Shown here: positions 1 through 10,587 of the stretch, piece after piece
How the letters are laid out: each line of letters starts with the position of its first letter
How positions within the stretch are numbered: position 1 is the first letter of the stretch
NCBI RefSeq assembly: GCF_031755915.1
Contig: NC_083380.1
Span: 13,454,001 to 13,518,000, forward strand
Reading direction: 5' to 3'
Origin: Ziziphus jujuba
Lineage: Eukaryota > Streptophyta > Magnoliopsida > Rosales > Rhamnaceae
DNA length: 64,000 bases
The notes under the pieces: model-generated
The model's input: only the letters and a program-made list of their open reading frames with translations
The model's database searches: none
What the model was told of the DNA's origin: nothing
Position numbers and translations under genes: made by a program

Positions 1-569
1 ATTTAAAATGGTTATTGATTTTAAATGTCACTACATTTTTTGTTAATTCCATCTTCATCTTATATAATATTAGTCTCCAATCTCAATTTTTTTACCCCAC
101 TATTAACTTAAATAATCTATTAGAAATTGATTTTCCAAGTGGAGGAAATTAGTTTCTGATAGGTGTAAAAATTATTCAACGATTTCCGCTTGAAGCAAAT
201 TTTTTTCAACAGGAGGAAAACTATTTCCGCTTGGAGAATAATTTTCCACCTGGCGGAAATTTATCTAGAGGCCTCAATTGATCTCCATATGGGATTTCTG
301 ACTGGAGGAAAATTTTTTTGTCTAGAGGAAAATTTTTTAAAATTTGCAATTGAGCTCGTAAGGCGTTTGTGCATAATGGAATTCTAATAAATAAACACGG
401 CACATTTCCAATAAGGTCAATTACTTATCCTTACATCAATACCACATCGTTATCTTTGTTAAATGAATACTATAAGCCACCATTATCTTTACAATTAAAA
501 GTCTAATATAATAAAGAATATGCATCTATAAACCTGACAAAAGGAAAGAAAAATGCATCACCACTCAGC
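1..569. other. intergenic, with dispersed GGAGGAAA/TTTCCGCTTGG motifs
   Basis: No gene is supported here. Between about 135 and 335 the short motif GGAGGAAA and its near complement (TTTCCGCTTG, TTTTCCACCTGG) recur in both orientations, like the subterminal repeats of some plant DNA transposons. No terminal inverted repeat or target duplication could be assigned, so the nature of the segment is open. The rest is AT-rich sequence downstream of the protease relic. Confidence 0.4.
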
Positions 570-2096
570 TCATATGCTTAATTCTTTGTTGTAAGCCTCA
601 TATGCATACTTCTTCCTAAAGAACTCCATGTCAGCTTGTGTGAATGTCACTGGTAATCTAGCATGTAAAAACTCAATGGTCTTGAGTGTAAACATGCCAC
701 AGTCACCACTACAAAAAAACAATTATTACAACATATATTAGTATTATTAGAACCATATTCAATAGTTAATATTTATTCAACAAACATGTACGTATTAAGG
801 GGTTTTACCCGTTACTTTGCTAAGGGGTATTTTGTGCCAATTCACATGTAAACTCATCAACGGAGTCTACAAGATCCGACCGTTGCTCATAAAAGGATGC
901 AGACCACAGTAAATATGGTAACATTATGCATAATTTCTGGAAATAAATTTCTCCCCTGTTTCGGTTACCAGCCTTATCTGAGTCATATACAGTCATACGA
1001 CGCTCTTTCAAGTCCACGTGCCTTACCAGCCAATGTATGTTGCGCTTGTTTAGTGAAATCAACAACTATCAATACATTACAGGATTTTAGTTAGCACAAC
1101 AAATAAAGGAAGGCACATGAATAAATGAATAGTTAACATTACACAATTTGGACATGTATATTTTACATGATTTATGCATTTCCATGGCTTGGACTCCTTC
1201 ATTCGAATCCCCAGTACATATTCTTGCATTGCGTATGAGAATTGGAACTTAGATGGATTGGCGAGGAACTTTCCATAACACTGCTCAATGTATACCTACA
1301 ACAAAATAATTTATTAGTTACCCAAAATCACAATAGCCACGTATAGGACACCTGGCCGTTACTTACCCAAAATCCTCCATCTATCACCTCAAAACTAGGA
1401 TAAAAAACATCAGGAAATCGATTGGCACATACACGAAATAAGTAAGGCAGGACTTCCATATGCTACATTGAAAGATGAGTTAATTTTAAATTACATCCAT
1501 GCAGTTGAACAACTATCTATGGAATTTATCAAATTATAAAATAAAAATCTTGATCGAAAAATACTTACATCGTGGTTCAGCCACTTCTCACTGGTTATAA
1601 GCAACTGGAAAAAGTCTTTACCTGCAGTCAAAATGTCCATATCAACCTTTGCTGCCCAACCGGACTTCATAAATTGATCAAAAATTTTTACAAGTCGCGT
1701 GGGTACTGGTTTGTATGGGTCGAACTTCAAGGTAGAAGATGCACGGGGTAAAGGGCGCTGTAGTTTTTTCCATAAGCTCCAACATTGTAAGTAGTTGTAA
1801 TAGCTGCTGCCGCCTTCCTATCCCACTTCCCAATATCTATACTTAGCAGCTACTACCGTTCTTGCACGTCTCCTGGCAGGAAACTTTGATGGAGACACTT
1901 TCTCGATAATCATAACAGCTGGTCCTGCATCATCTACAATAGATGGACGTGACTGTCTATCAACGGGGGTCGCATCGGGACCAAACTCTTCTTTATTTTC
2001 ATCCCCATCGACGTCCGCTTCCATCCCATCTCCCAACCTGTCAGCACCAACTCCCACTCCTTGGTGCTTCATTAACTTATCAAGCTTGGTGTCCAA
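570..2096 (-). pseudogene. Ulp1-like (C48) SUMO-protease family relic, several exons
   Basis: Reads on the minus strand as several exons of a plant Ulp1-type cysteine protease, a group often carried by MULE or CACTA transposons. The last exon (570-708) starts after a T-rich tract and TAG acceptor, contains GGDCGMFTLK with the expected catalytic Cys, and ends at TGA. The previous exon (809 to about 1062) holds HWLVRHVDL and VYDS, matching the catalytic His and Asp regions. Further exons lie near 1168-1295, 1374-1463 (ending IDGGFW before GTAAGT) and from 1570 upward (GKDFFQLLITSEKWLNHD before GTAAGT). The frame from 1818 to 2096 is an acidic linker. An in-frame TAG directly precedes the Gln of QSNGGDCG, and an LTR at 2097 cuts off the 5' part, so the gene is inactive. 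SUMO or ubiquitin-like protein cleavage is the family role; nothing here shows the substrate. Exon edges are approximate except for the last two. Confidence 0.75.
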
Positions 2097-5013
2097 TGTA
2101 ACACCCCGTCCCAAACCACATCAGAATTCGTGCACGTTGATCGAGGTTGACCGTTGACCGAGTGGGTCAAAAGTTGACTTTTTGTTCCAGTTGAAATTTC
2201 TAGTTGACCAGGGTACCGTGGTGAAGTGCATGATGCCCCGAGTTCGTAGACTGGTAGCATGTCGAAAACGAAGCTACGGTTTGAAAGTTATGGGCAAAAC
2301 AAGACGAGGTGCAAATAGTCCAAAAGGTGCCAGAAGTTGACTTTTTGTTGTTGTGTAATTTTGTTTTGACTCTTGTATGGTTGTAAAGTACTCATCGATA
2401 CGAGTTCATAGACTAGCGGCACCCTTAAATTGGACATCTGGTTAAAAAGTTATGGACGTTTGAAGTTCGTCGGATACCGTAATATTTTATTCTATCTGGC
2501 TTAAGTGCACAGTAATGCCATGTGTCGCCACCTAATTGGTCCACGTGGATTAACAGTGTCACCCACGGTGGCTTTTATTTGGCAAAAACACCGGGGAGGA
2601 GAGAGAAAGAGAGAGAGGAGAGAGAGAGAGAGAGACGACCGGCCGCCGGAATCGTCTAATTTTCCGGCCGACCCTTGCTACACGGGCTGGCCAGATGGGA
2701 GAGCCTTCCCATTTCCGACCAAACCCTGAAATCTCACGACCGCCGGTCGCCGGTCGCCGGAAGCGCCCAGATCGAGCCGGCGAAGCTCGACGGCGATTTT
2801 TCCCTCCACCGGTGGCCACCGCCGTTTGACCCCTTTCCGGCCATTTTCAGGTCACAGGCGCCAGCCACCCCTCACCACCTCCTCAATTCCGGCCTACCCA
2901 ATAAATTTCACGGCCACCGGACATCCGACGCGCCGGGATTGGAGCATTTTCCGGCGAGGCGCCGAAAATCTTCAAACCCCTATCTCTCCGCCGTCCGGCC
3001 TCCGTTTGCCTCATTGCCAGTCCCGTTGACTACAAAACCGCCAAAAATCTCAGCCAACGGCCACCGCACACGCCGCCGTCGGCGACAGTTGCCGGTGACT
3101 GCGGCGGCTCGCCGGAAGTCACTATTCCGACGAGTACCTAGTTGCACCGTCGGTCCCTGTCCACTGATTCCGACCTCCTGAATCCAAATCCGGGGTCCTT
3201 TTCCGCCAATTCGGGATGGTTTGGGAGAATTGAGGAATTGAATCCCGAAAGCTTTCCGGCGAGATTCCGGCGACCTCAGGTCCGATCTCTGGGAAGTAAG
3301 ACCGAATCCGTGATCCTCATCACTCAAGTTTTGATTCGGTATATCACTCGTAATTTTTAGTTGTCATTTGTATTCGCTCCCCGGGTAACCATTTGGGAGT
3401 TGCCCGATTAAAATATTAATATATTTGGTTGGTGTACTGTGGATGTTTTAGGTGCGCGTGCGAGTAGTGGAGTTGATCCTGCGGAGGATCTTAGCTGATA
3501 TACACGCTTAAGGTGAGTGACCCACCTTTAAAAATATTTTTAGGCAATTAATTATATTTAATTAATGTTTAATTGATATTTAAATTATGCTCATGTGGTG
3601 CAGTTTAATTATGATTTTATTGTGATTTAATTTTAATTATTATGCATGAGCAAGGTATTTTCAGTAATAAATCGTATGTGGTTTTAAATATTATTTTTGG
3701 GCATAATTGGTTTAAATATTTTATGAAAATATTTGTTTAAATTGGTGGTTTAATTTTATAATTATGCCCACGGTATTTTATTTGTTGAACCTTGTATTAC
3801 AAGAAAAAATTATTGTTTTATTGGTTATCGATATTTTCGTACCGGGTTTGTGAATGGAAATATGTGGGATGGTAAATGTAAAAGTTGGTATATTTCCCAC
3901 GGTAATTTTGGAAAGAACGGTACGGTTGATTTAATAATTATTTTTAGACGCATTCATACAGTATTGGTGTTCTGGTGTATGTATATGTGGTTTAGCGCGC
4001 AAGTATTATGTCTCCCGTGAGTTGCCATTGGACCGTGGGCAGGCAAGTTTGATATTGGCCACAGCCGCCCCCCTCCTTGGCCGGGATGACGGTTTCAGCA
4101 GCGGTACGGTCGGGACGCCGAAGTGCCGTTTGCAAGTTTCTCTCTTTAATCTCCCCGCCAGTCGGTGCTCAGGACACTGGGTATCGGAGGGCATCACTGG
4201 TATATGGTGTGGTGCGTCAAGTGTAAATTTTTTTCAGACAAAATTTCAAACCCCAAAGTGTTCAAAAATTATTTATTATAATTTATTACATTTTAATTAT
4301 ATTTGGGGTATTTATTTATTTATTGTTTATTAAATTATTTGATCCCTTGGGTTTCGGGAAATACGAATATCGGGTTTTGTGAAAATGTTTTAAAAAGGGA
4401 ACATTTCCAACGGAGCGATTAGTGAGAGTTTTGAGGAAAATTATTATTTCCAACTGCTATTATTTATTTACCTATTTAATTGCCGGTATTACTTAAATTC
4501 CCTTATTTGTTATATTATTATTGTTAATATTAAAGGTGTTCAGTAGCTAGGGTCGCTCACTGAGATGATTAGCATCTCATGTTTTTAAATTCCGTTCCCT
4601 TAGGTGCAAGGGGTGGTAGACGTTCTTCCGGGGCGAACCAATTCTCCGCCGCTATCGTGTTTCGAGAAGTACTTTTGTACTAGTTCATTTCAGTTGTATT
4701 ATTTCTTTCATCTTTGTTGTATTTTCTATTGATTAGCACTTCATGAAGCTCTGTATACTATTTTGGACACCTATGTTTTATTTATGCACTGGGTTGCTGT
4801 TATTATTGTGAAGTGCTGTAAATTTGTGGTATCAATTTGTAGTTTCGTGGGAGGAATAAGGGGACGATTATAGAAGTGTGTTTTCAGTGCAGGTAATTTT
4901 TGGTAAGTTCTACCCTTAGGGGAGGTGCTGCCGGATTTTCTGTTGGAAGGTTCGGTGGTATTTCCCTGGGATCAGGGCTTGTCTAGGATTCCGGCGAGGA
5001 ATTCTGGACGGGT
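2097..5013 (+). mobile_element. L1-family LTR (copy A), 3' tip missing
   Basis: Starts with TGTAACACCCCGTCCC and runs collinearly with the other L1 LTRs: TTGAC-rich head, GA tract near 2600, CCGG-rich island 2640-3260, AT-rich half, and the conserved inverted repeats at 3510-3528 and 4561-4579. It stops at GGACGGGT (5013) without the expected CCTGACA. The base before it is the end of the flank TCCAA, with no matching duplication on the right, so the right junction was rearranged or eroded. It interrupts the Ulp1-like gene. Confidence 0.85.
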
Positions 5014-5634
5014 GATGTGCATAGGAGAGGCCACATAATATTGCTTACCTAGCTAATGATAAGATGGAGCCTGGAGAATCAAATAGGTAAATGTCTCCTT
5101 GTATATTCTTTCTTTGATTTCTATTCAAATGAACCAGAGCATATGCGAAATTTGAAAATTTTGCACCAACAGAAATACACCACAAGAACTACTAACAACT
5201 AAATAACTACAAAAATATACAAATAATAAAAAAAATAAATTAAGGACAAAATAATTGCATAAAATTTCCGAATTTCCTCATTTTTTATATATTTCAAGAG
5301 GCAATATAAAAGGCTCTGATAGCTACAAGGAATTTATTTATTCGTTCTGGGGACATATACAGCAAGCTAGCTCAAGTATATCTCGTAAATCTAATTAAAC
5401 TAATACTATTGCTACATATTTTCTGAGCTCTGCCTAGTCAATGGCCAGTCAAAAGTGCGTGTTCTAAATACATTTCTTTTAACAAGATTAGCAAAAGTCA
5501 CACATGAACAGAGAGGAAAAACTAAACAACAAGGAAAGCCTATTGAAATAACATAATTTCATCAAATAGAATCTAAACCCTATTGAAAAGGAAAGCAGAG
5601 AGAGAGAGAGAGAGAGAGAGATGTATGTTTACCT
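5014..5634. other. intergenic, no gene seen
   Basis: AT-rich sequence with no supported coding region. A GA microsatellite lies near 5598-5620. The segment ends at the edge of duplication block A, which becomes similar to block B (36363 onward) at about 5635. Confidence 0.5.
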
Positions 5635-6551
5635 TAAAGCCCTGTTTTTTTAGTGCCCTTTAGAACACTGTTTAATAAATTACCAAATTGAACTATTATA
5701 TGATATATCATATAGTTACAGATAATGCTCTATCATTAACAATAATAATATTTTTTATATAAAAGCTGAATCAATCCATTCAATTATATATAAAGAAAGA
5801 TTATATTGATGACCTTAGATTGATAAGGTCATTATAAGGCTAAAGCCCAATTAATTAATAGAAGTGGATCGATTATGTATAGAAGATTCTAATTTTCACA
5901 AAAGCCATGCCTAAACACATGACCAAAATATGAAAATATGCTTCGGTAAATTATTCAATAAAACGACAAATATTAGAAAGGAAAAAAGAACAAAACATTA
6001 AATATTAATCTATTTTGTATAAATGAGGTGGTGACATTGGATTTTAGAGATACACTGGTAGAAAGATGATCAATTTGCACTGAGAAAATGCCATTTATCA
6101 CATCGATAATATAATATTCATATATATATATATATATATATATTGTACTTTTAAATATATTTATCATACCACCAATGAATCCGACAATGACAATTTAACA
6201 CATTGATGCTTTAATTTTAAACAGAAACCAATTAATTATAATTATGTCTACGGCTGTCGTACTCCTATTGGCAAACATTACTACATAATTGTTGTGACAA
6301 ATAAAAATAAATAATAAAAAAAAATTGATGCCACTGGAAAATATATCATTTAGTCAAAAAGTAAAAAAAAAAAAAAAAAAAATGTAAAACACGAGTTTAT
6401 GCATATCATTTTAATTCTATGATAATCTTCATCTCTTTTGGTGCTGTCACTGGCGGTGTGTATATAAATACCCCTAACTAGTTCTCCATAATCTCACACC
6501 CACTCAAAAAATAAAAAGGAAAAAAAAAAAAAATCAGATCGATCTTCAGAA
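5635..6551. repeat. duplication block A, upstream region of the inhibitor relic
   Basis: Collinear with 36363-37213: both begin with a run like AAGCCCTG...TTTTTTAGTGCC, share GATGACCTTAGATTGATAAG and AGAAGTGGATCGATTATG, and end at the same TATA box and leader. Differences are small indels, microsatellite length and scattered substitutions. A TA microsatellite lies near 6119-6142 and an A tract near 6364-6382. Confidence 0.8.
6461..6470 (+). promoter_or_regulatory. TATA box of the inhibitor relic
   Basis: TATATAAATA lies 82 bases upstream of the ATG at 6552, the same arrangement as in the intact copy at 37122-37131. Confidence 0.7.
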
Positions 6552-6691
6552 ATGGCAGCCTTGAAGAAAATTGTGGTCTTGCAAGCAGCACTGCTAGTCC
6601 TTGCAGTATTAGTTGTGTCTGTAAAAGCTGATAGGTTGGATTTCTTCAAGCTTCTCACTTCCAACAATCAAAAATCTGGTATAATAAACTC

Positions 6692-6741
<50 letters not shown>

Positions 6742-6830
6742 GTATGTTATGTATCATGCTACATGATCATGTGCTCCATGATCTACTAGCTAGTGTTTAT
6801 TGTCTTCAATTTGGCTCAATGGCTGGCTGT
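6552..6830 (+). pseudogene. Bowman-Birk inhibitor relic: exon 1 and 3' UTR only
   Basis: Exon 1 (6552-6678, 127 nt) encodes a signal peptide starting [20 protein letters not shown] and a short pro-region ending NNQKS, followed by a GT donor, exactly as in the intact gene at 37214. The intron then runs into a TA/TG microsatellite (about 6692-6740). Directly after this comes sequence matching the 3' UTR of the intact copy (GTATGTTATGTATCATGCTA, about 6741-6830). The whole second exon, with all 14 cysteines and both reactive loops, is absent. Reading through the donor gives only a low-complexity tail. The promoter and exon 1 look well preserved, so transcription is possible, but no inhibitor can be made. 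Loss of exon 2 by a deletion within the repeat-rich intron is my inference. Confidence 0.85.
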
Positions 6831-6847
6831 TGTTGAGGCTTTAATTT

Positions 6848-6897
<50 letters not shown>

Positions 6898-7050
6898 AAT
6901 GTACTTGTGAAGACTAATAAAAAATAATTAATGTTGGGTTCTAAAAGTTCAACTTTCTTATTTATTTATTTATTGTGTAGATTAAAGTTTCATTACTAGT
7001 CTACCGTGTTTAAACCCTTATGCCTGTTATTTGCTTATTTAGTGTGTATA

Positions 7051-7082
<32 letters not shown>

Positions 7083-8720
7083 GGGCGACGAAATCCAAAA
7101 AAATTAACGGCAAAGGAGAATTTAGAACTATGGCATGACTATTCAAAAGGTTTTTCTTTTTCTGATTTTTATTTATCTTTAGCCTTTTGATAAAAGTAAA
7201 GAAATTAACGGGGAATGAAATTGAACGAGCTCTAGAAATTTTTTGAATTGGCGTGGCAATCATTCATTGGTGGGTGCCAAGCGTATCACCCCTGCCCCTC
7301 CTGAGTGGGGCATGGAGCTAGGAATTTGGGGATGGTTCCATTGTTGAGGTGCTTGTGGAAGTTTATGGAAGCTCTAAAGAAAATTCGAGCTTAAAGAGCA
7401 GCTCAAGTTTAAGAAAACAATTCATGATTAATAATATTTTCTTTTTTTGGGTAAAATTTAATTTCCATCAAATTGTATGTGCCCCCAATCGCTAATTATT
7501 TTGTTTATTTTTTGTTGTTTTAATTTGGTTAAGTTGGGGGACTGGGGTCTTATTGTGAAAGAAAAAAAAAAAATGCCATTTATCACAATCCATGCTATGC
7601 TACCATGATGGAATAACTGGTTTACAAAATGAGTAATTCTACATACACTAGTCTATTAATATATTTATCAAAAATATATAAGCTACTATTTGATTGCTTA
7701 ATATGTTAATATAATTTAAAAATAGACAAGTGAACATTTAAAAAATAAATGTTATTAAATATAAACAAATTACATAATAATACTTATATTTTTGATAGAT
7801 GTATTGATAAATTAGATATTGCATGTTTTGTTATTATTATAAAACATTTCACTCATTAGTCAAGATAACAATAAAATTCAAATTAAAATTACAATTATGA
7901 TAAAATACGTAACAGGTAATTAACACAAGTATGATGGAATACGTGTCCAGGTAATTAATATTATCAAAGTGAATTTTACGGCTTGTAATTTTTGTCATGC
8001 AGGTAAATATGTTGTGTGCTATAACAACTTGTTTTGCTCCATACAGATACATAACTTAGGGAATTGTACAGTTGAAATATATAGTCGAAAGGGTGAACAA
8101 AATACCACAACAGTATCCTGATGTTGTTGCTGCAGTTTCAAGGTTAGACTCTTTTTTCATAGTTAATCTATTTCATTTTAAATTGGACTAAATTGCATAA
8201 ACATAACTTGTAGTTCGCAATTTTCTCCACGCATACCCCTTTGTTTTAATAATTACACAAACTTCCCCTTACATTTCAATTCTATTTCAGTAACTAAATG
8301 ACAACTAAAAGAAAGTTGTTGATGCTGGAACATAAAAAATTTTGCAGTTGGTACACGGATTTGTAAAGAAGGGACAAGTTATATTTGTCATAAAAAAAAA
8401 GATGAACACTCGTTGATACATAATCTTTACAGTTTGACTGACACAAGGGGAGTATATGCAATGAAACTAAAACATAAAGGCAATTGTGTGTAATAGTTTT
8501 TTTAAAAACAAATAGTGTATATATGATAAAACTATAAACTACAAGGAGTTTTTACGTAATTTAACCTTTTAAATTTGATTATATGTGTGAGACTTGCTGC
8601 AAATCTAGAGTTTATACTATTGGTATGAAACAAATTTGAATGGACCTTGTATATCCTTTCCTATCAGGTTGCTATTAATCCAATTTCACAATAATGCTTG
8701 TGGGAATTTTTTTGGTGCTA
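6831..8720. other. duplication block A, downstream non-coding part
   Basis: No gene supported. An AC microsatellite lies at about 6851-6887 and a TA/T tract near 7045-7082. Blocks similar to copy B include 6900-6960 (like 38040-38105) and 8500-8710 (like 40285-40490, sharing GAATGGACCTTGTATATCC). A MITE-like foldback sits inside at 7631-7830. Confidence 0.5.
7631..7830. repeat. MITE-like foldback, about 200 bp
   Basis: The left arm (CTATTAATATATTTATCAAA) and the reverse complement of the right arm (AATTTATCAATACATCTATC) are similar, and both lead into TCAAAAATATA. The arms are AT-rich and imperfect and no target duplication was fixed, so the call is tentative. Confidence 0.4.
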
Positions 8721-9862
8721 TGTATACTTACGAACCTAGGACGACCTGCTCCTAAACCCATATTATACTAGCCCGGATCTTAATAAAGTTCAAGTTCTAA
8801 TGGAATGGACCTCAACCCCTAACCAACCTGTGGTTAGAAACCTTGGTATAATGTAAACGCCACAATAGGGGATGGAAAACCTATTGATAAGTCAAGCTAA
8901 AACAACCAATTCTCTAATGGTGTTTTAGGTGTTCTCAAAGAACAAAGAGATAATTAATCTCACAAGTATTTTCTTAATCAAATCAAAGTTTTATTCATAT
9001 TGAAAAATAAGCCTTTAAATAGGCTAAGTTTACAAAGAAAAAAACCCTAAAAAATTAATTCAAAACCGGACTCCTATAGGAATTAGGAAACTTGACCGAA
9101 TTCTAATATGTCCTAAACTAAGTTTCCTAAACTAAATTTGATTAATTAATTCCTTTATTTTGAATTAGGAATTAATTAATTTACAATGGAAATAATAAAA
9201 TAAAAACCTTCCTAAAGTTATTTATCCAGAAAATAAATAAATAAAAACCTAAAAGTAATGGTAGTTTCCTAAAACAAAAAGTAAAAACAAAATAGGAAAC
9301 TAAAAATGCTAGCTTTTTTATCAAGTTGAATTTTATTAATCTTTGACCTCTTTGAGCTTCAAATCAGCTTCTAGATGCTTTTTAGGATGCCAAATAAGCT
9401 GAATATGAAGTCCCACACGTTGCCCATGCTTGGAAAAATAAGAAAAGGCTAATACAGTAAAGCCAGCAAGCAATACAGCAAATTCGGCCAAATTGTTGAT
9501 GCTGTCCGTACAAGCCCTTTTTGATTGCATTTGAGGCTGCTTTAACTTGATTACATGACCTCTTAGGCATATGTATTTAACCCATAAATCATTGGAACCA
9601 TTTCATACTTCCCGGACTCCAAAAATGTACCAAAACCATCACCCGGGTCCGTATCGGCTTCCACCACTTGGATGCTTAGAATAGGTTTTGTATCTTCAAG
9701 TATGGACAAGCTCTGTTGAGATTGATTATCCCTTGTATAAATACTCCCAGGTTGTCCTTAAATCTCTTAATTTGAGCTCTTGTGATTGGCCTAGTCTTCA
9801 TCCGTGTCGAGTCAGCACCCCAGCGGGTTATCGGTTGAGCGGCCTCGGGCGGAATCACATCA
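8721..9862 (-). mobile_element. degenerate solo LTR of the CRM-like family (L2)
   Basis: Reverse complement of the 1146-bp LTR seen at 43937-45082 and 51066-52211. The left end reads TACGAACCTAGGACGACCTG and the right end GGGCGGAATCACATCA. It contains the CCTATTTAAAGGCTT TATA region and, in reverse, the LTR-encoded pol tail (GPITRAQIKRFKDNLGVFIQG). It is diverged from the young element, has no clear target duplication, and its left terminus is altered. Block B lacks it at the matching position (about 40485-40510), so it inserted after the duplication or was lost there. Confidence 0.8.
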
Positions 9863-10587
9863 AGTAATTCAACTAAAATATTAAAATCAATACAATAAAG
9901 AAAGTAATATATTAAAATTCTAAGAATTAAAATTTCCTAGCAAATTTATATGAGTAGATATTCATTTATTTCCAAAATACTGATTTGGTAGGACGTGCAA
10001 TCTCTTCATATGTTTGTGTGTTTGTATACTAGGACACAGGCTCTGCTACATTGCTGATTTACGCAAAGTGTCCTTTTCGCTCTGGTTTTTTTTTTTAGCC
10101 TAGAGCTCTTTATGTAGCAGCATTCATGTTATATAGAACATATAGCAATTTTATAATGTTTGTCTCAGCTTTGTTTTTCAATATTTTTTAACATCTTGCA
10201 GGTTGAAGAAGTCATCTGTTTTTTATTGTAAGCTGGTTGCTGATGACAACAAAATCCAGAAAATTCTGCCTTCCCATGTTTTATTTATTTATTTATTCTT
10301 TTTTTATAATTTGAATTGATTATTTCCTTTTCATATGTAAATTTACCGTGAAAACTAAATGGCGTAGACGTTGTCTACTACTAAAGAGGTTCATTCTTAA
10401 TTTAGTACAAGCATAGAATTGCCTTTTCTTGTTTAACGATAAGGAATGACCGTAAATTAACATAACCAATACCAAATTCCATTACATTACCTTGTTTATT
10501 CCAATCAACATTGATACTATGACAGTAGCTATAGCTAACTCTATATCAACTCTTTAGACAAAATAAATTACCAATTATACATAATAA
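9863..10587. other. duplication block A tail, no gene seen
   Basis: 9870-10300 resembles 40520-40920: both share GACACAGGCTCTGCTACATTGCTGA split over neighbouring bases, GAGCTCTTTATGTAGCA and a later TTTGTCTCAG. No open frame is supported. Similarity fades before the kinase relic. Confidence 0.5.

Noticed and set aside
706..722. CACTACAAAAAAAC resembling the terminus of a CACTA transposon
   Set aside because: On the minus strand it is the T-rich tract and TAG acceptor of the last Ulp1-like exon, and no opposing terminus was found.
2559..3360. Several overlapping open frames on both strands in the GC-rich part of the L1 LTR (also at 14365-14900, 18580-19431, 21791-22664, 27665-28335, 52839-53261)
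   Set aside because: They lie inside LTR copies, overlap each other on both strands and follow from few stops in CCGG-rich DNA. Only the shared sense frame is kept, as a finding and not as a gene.
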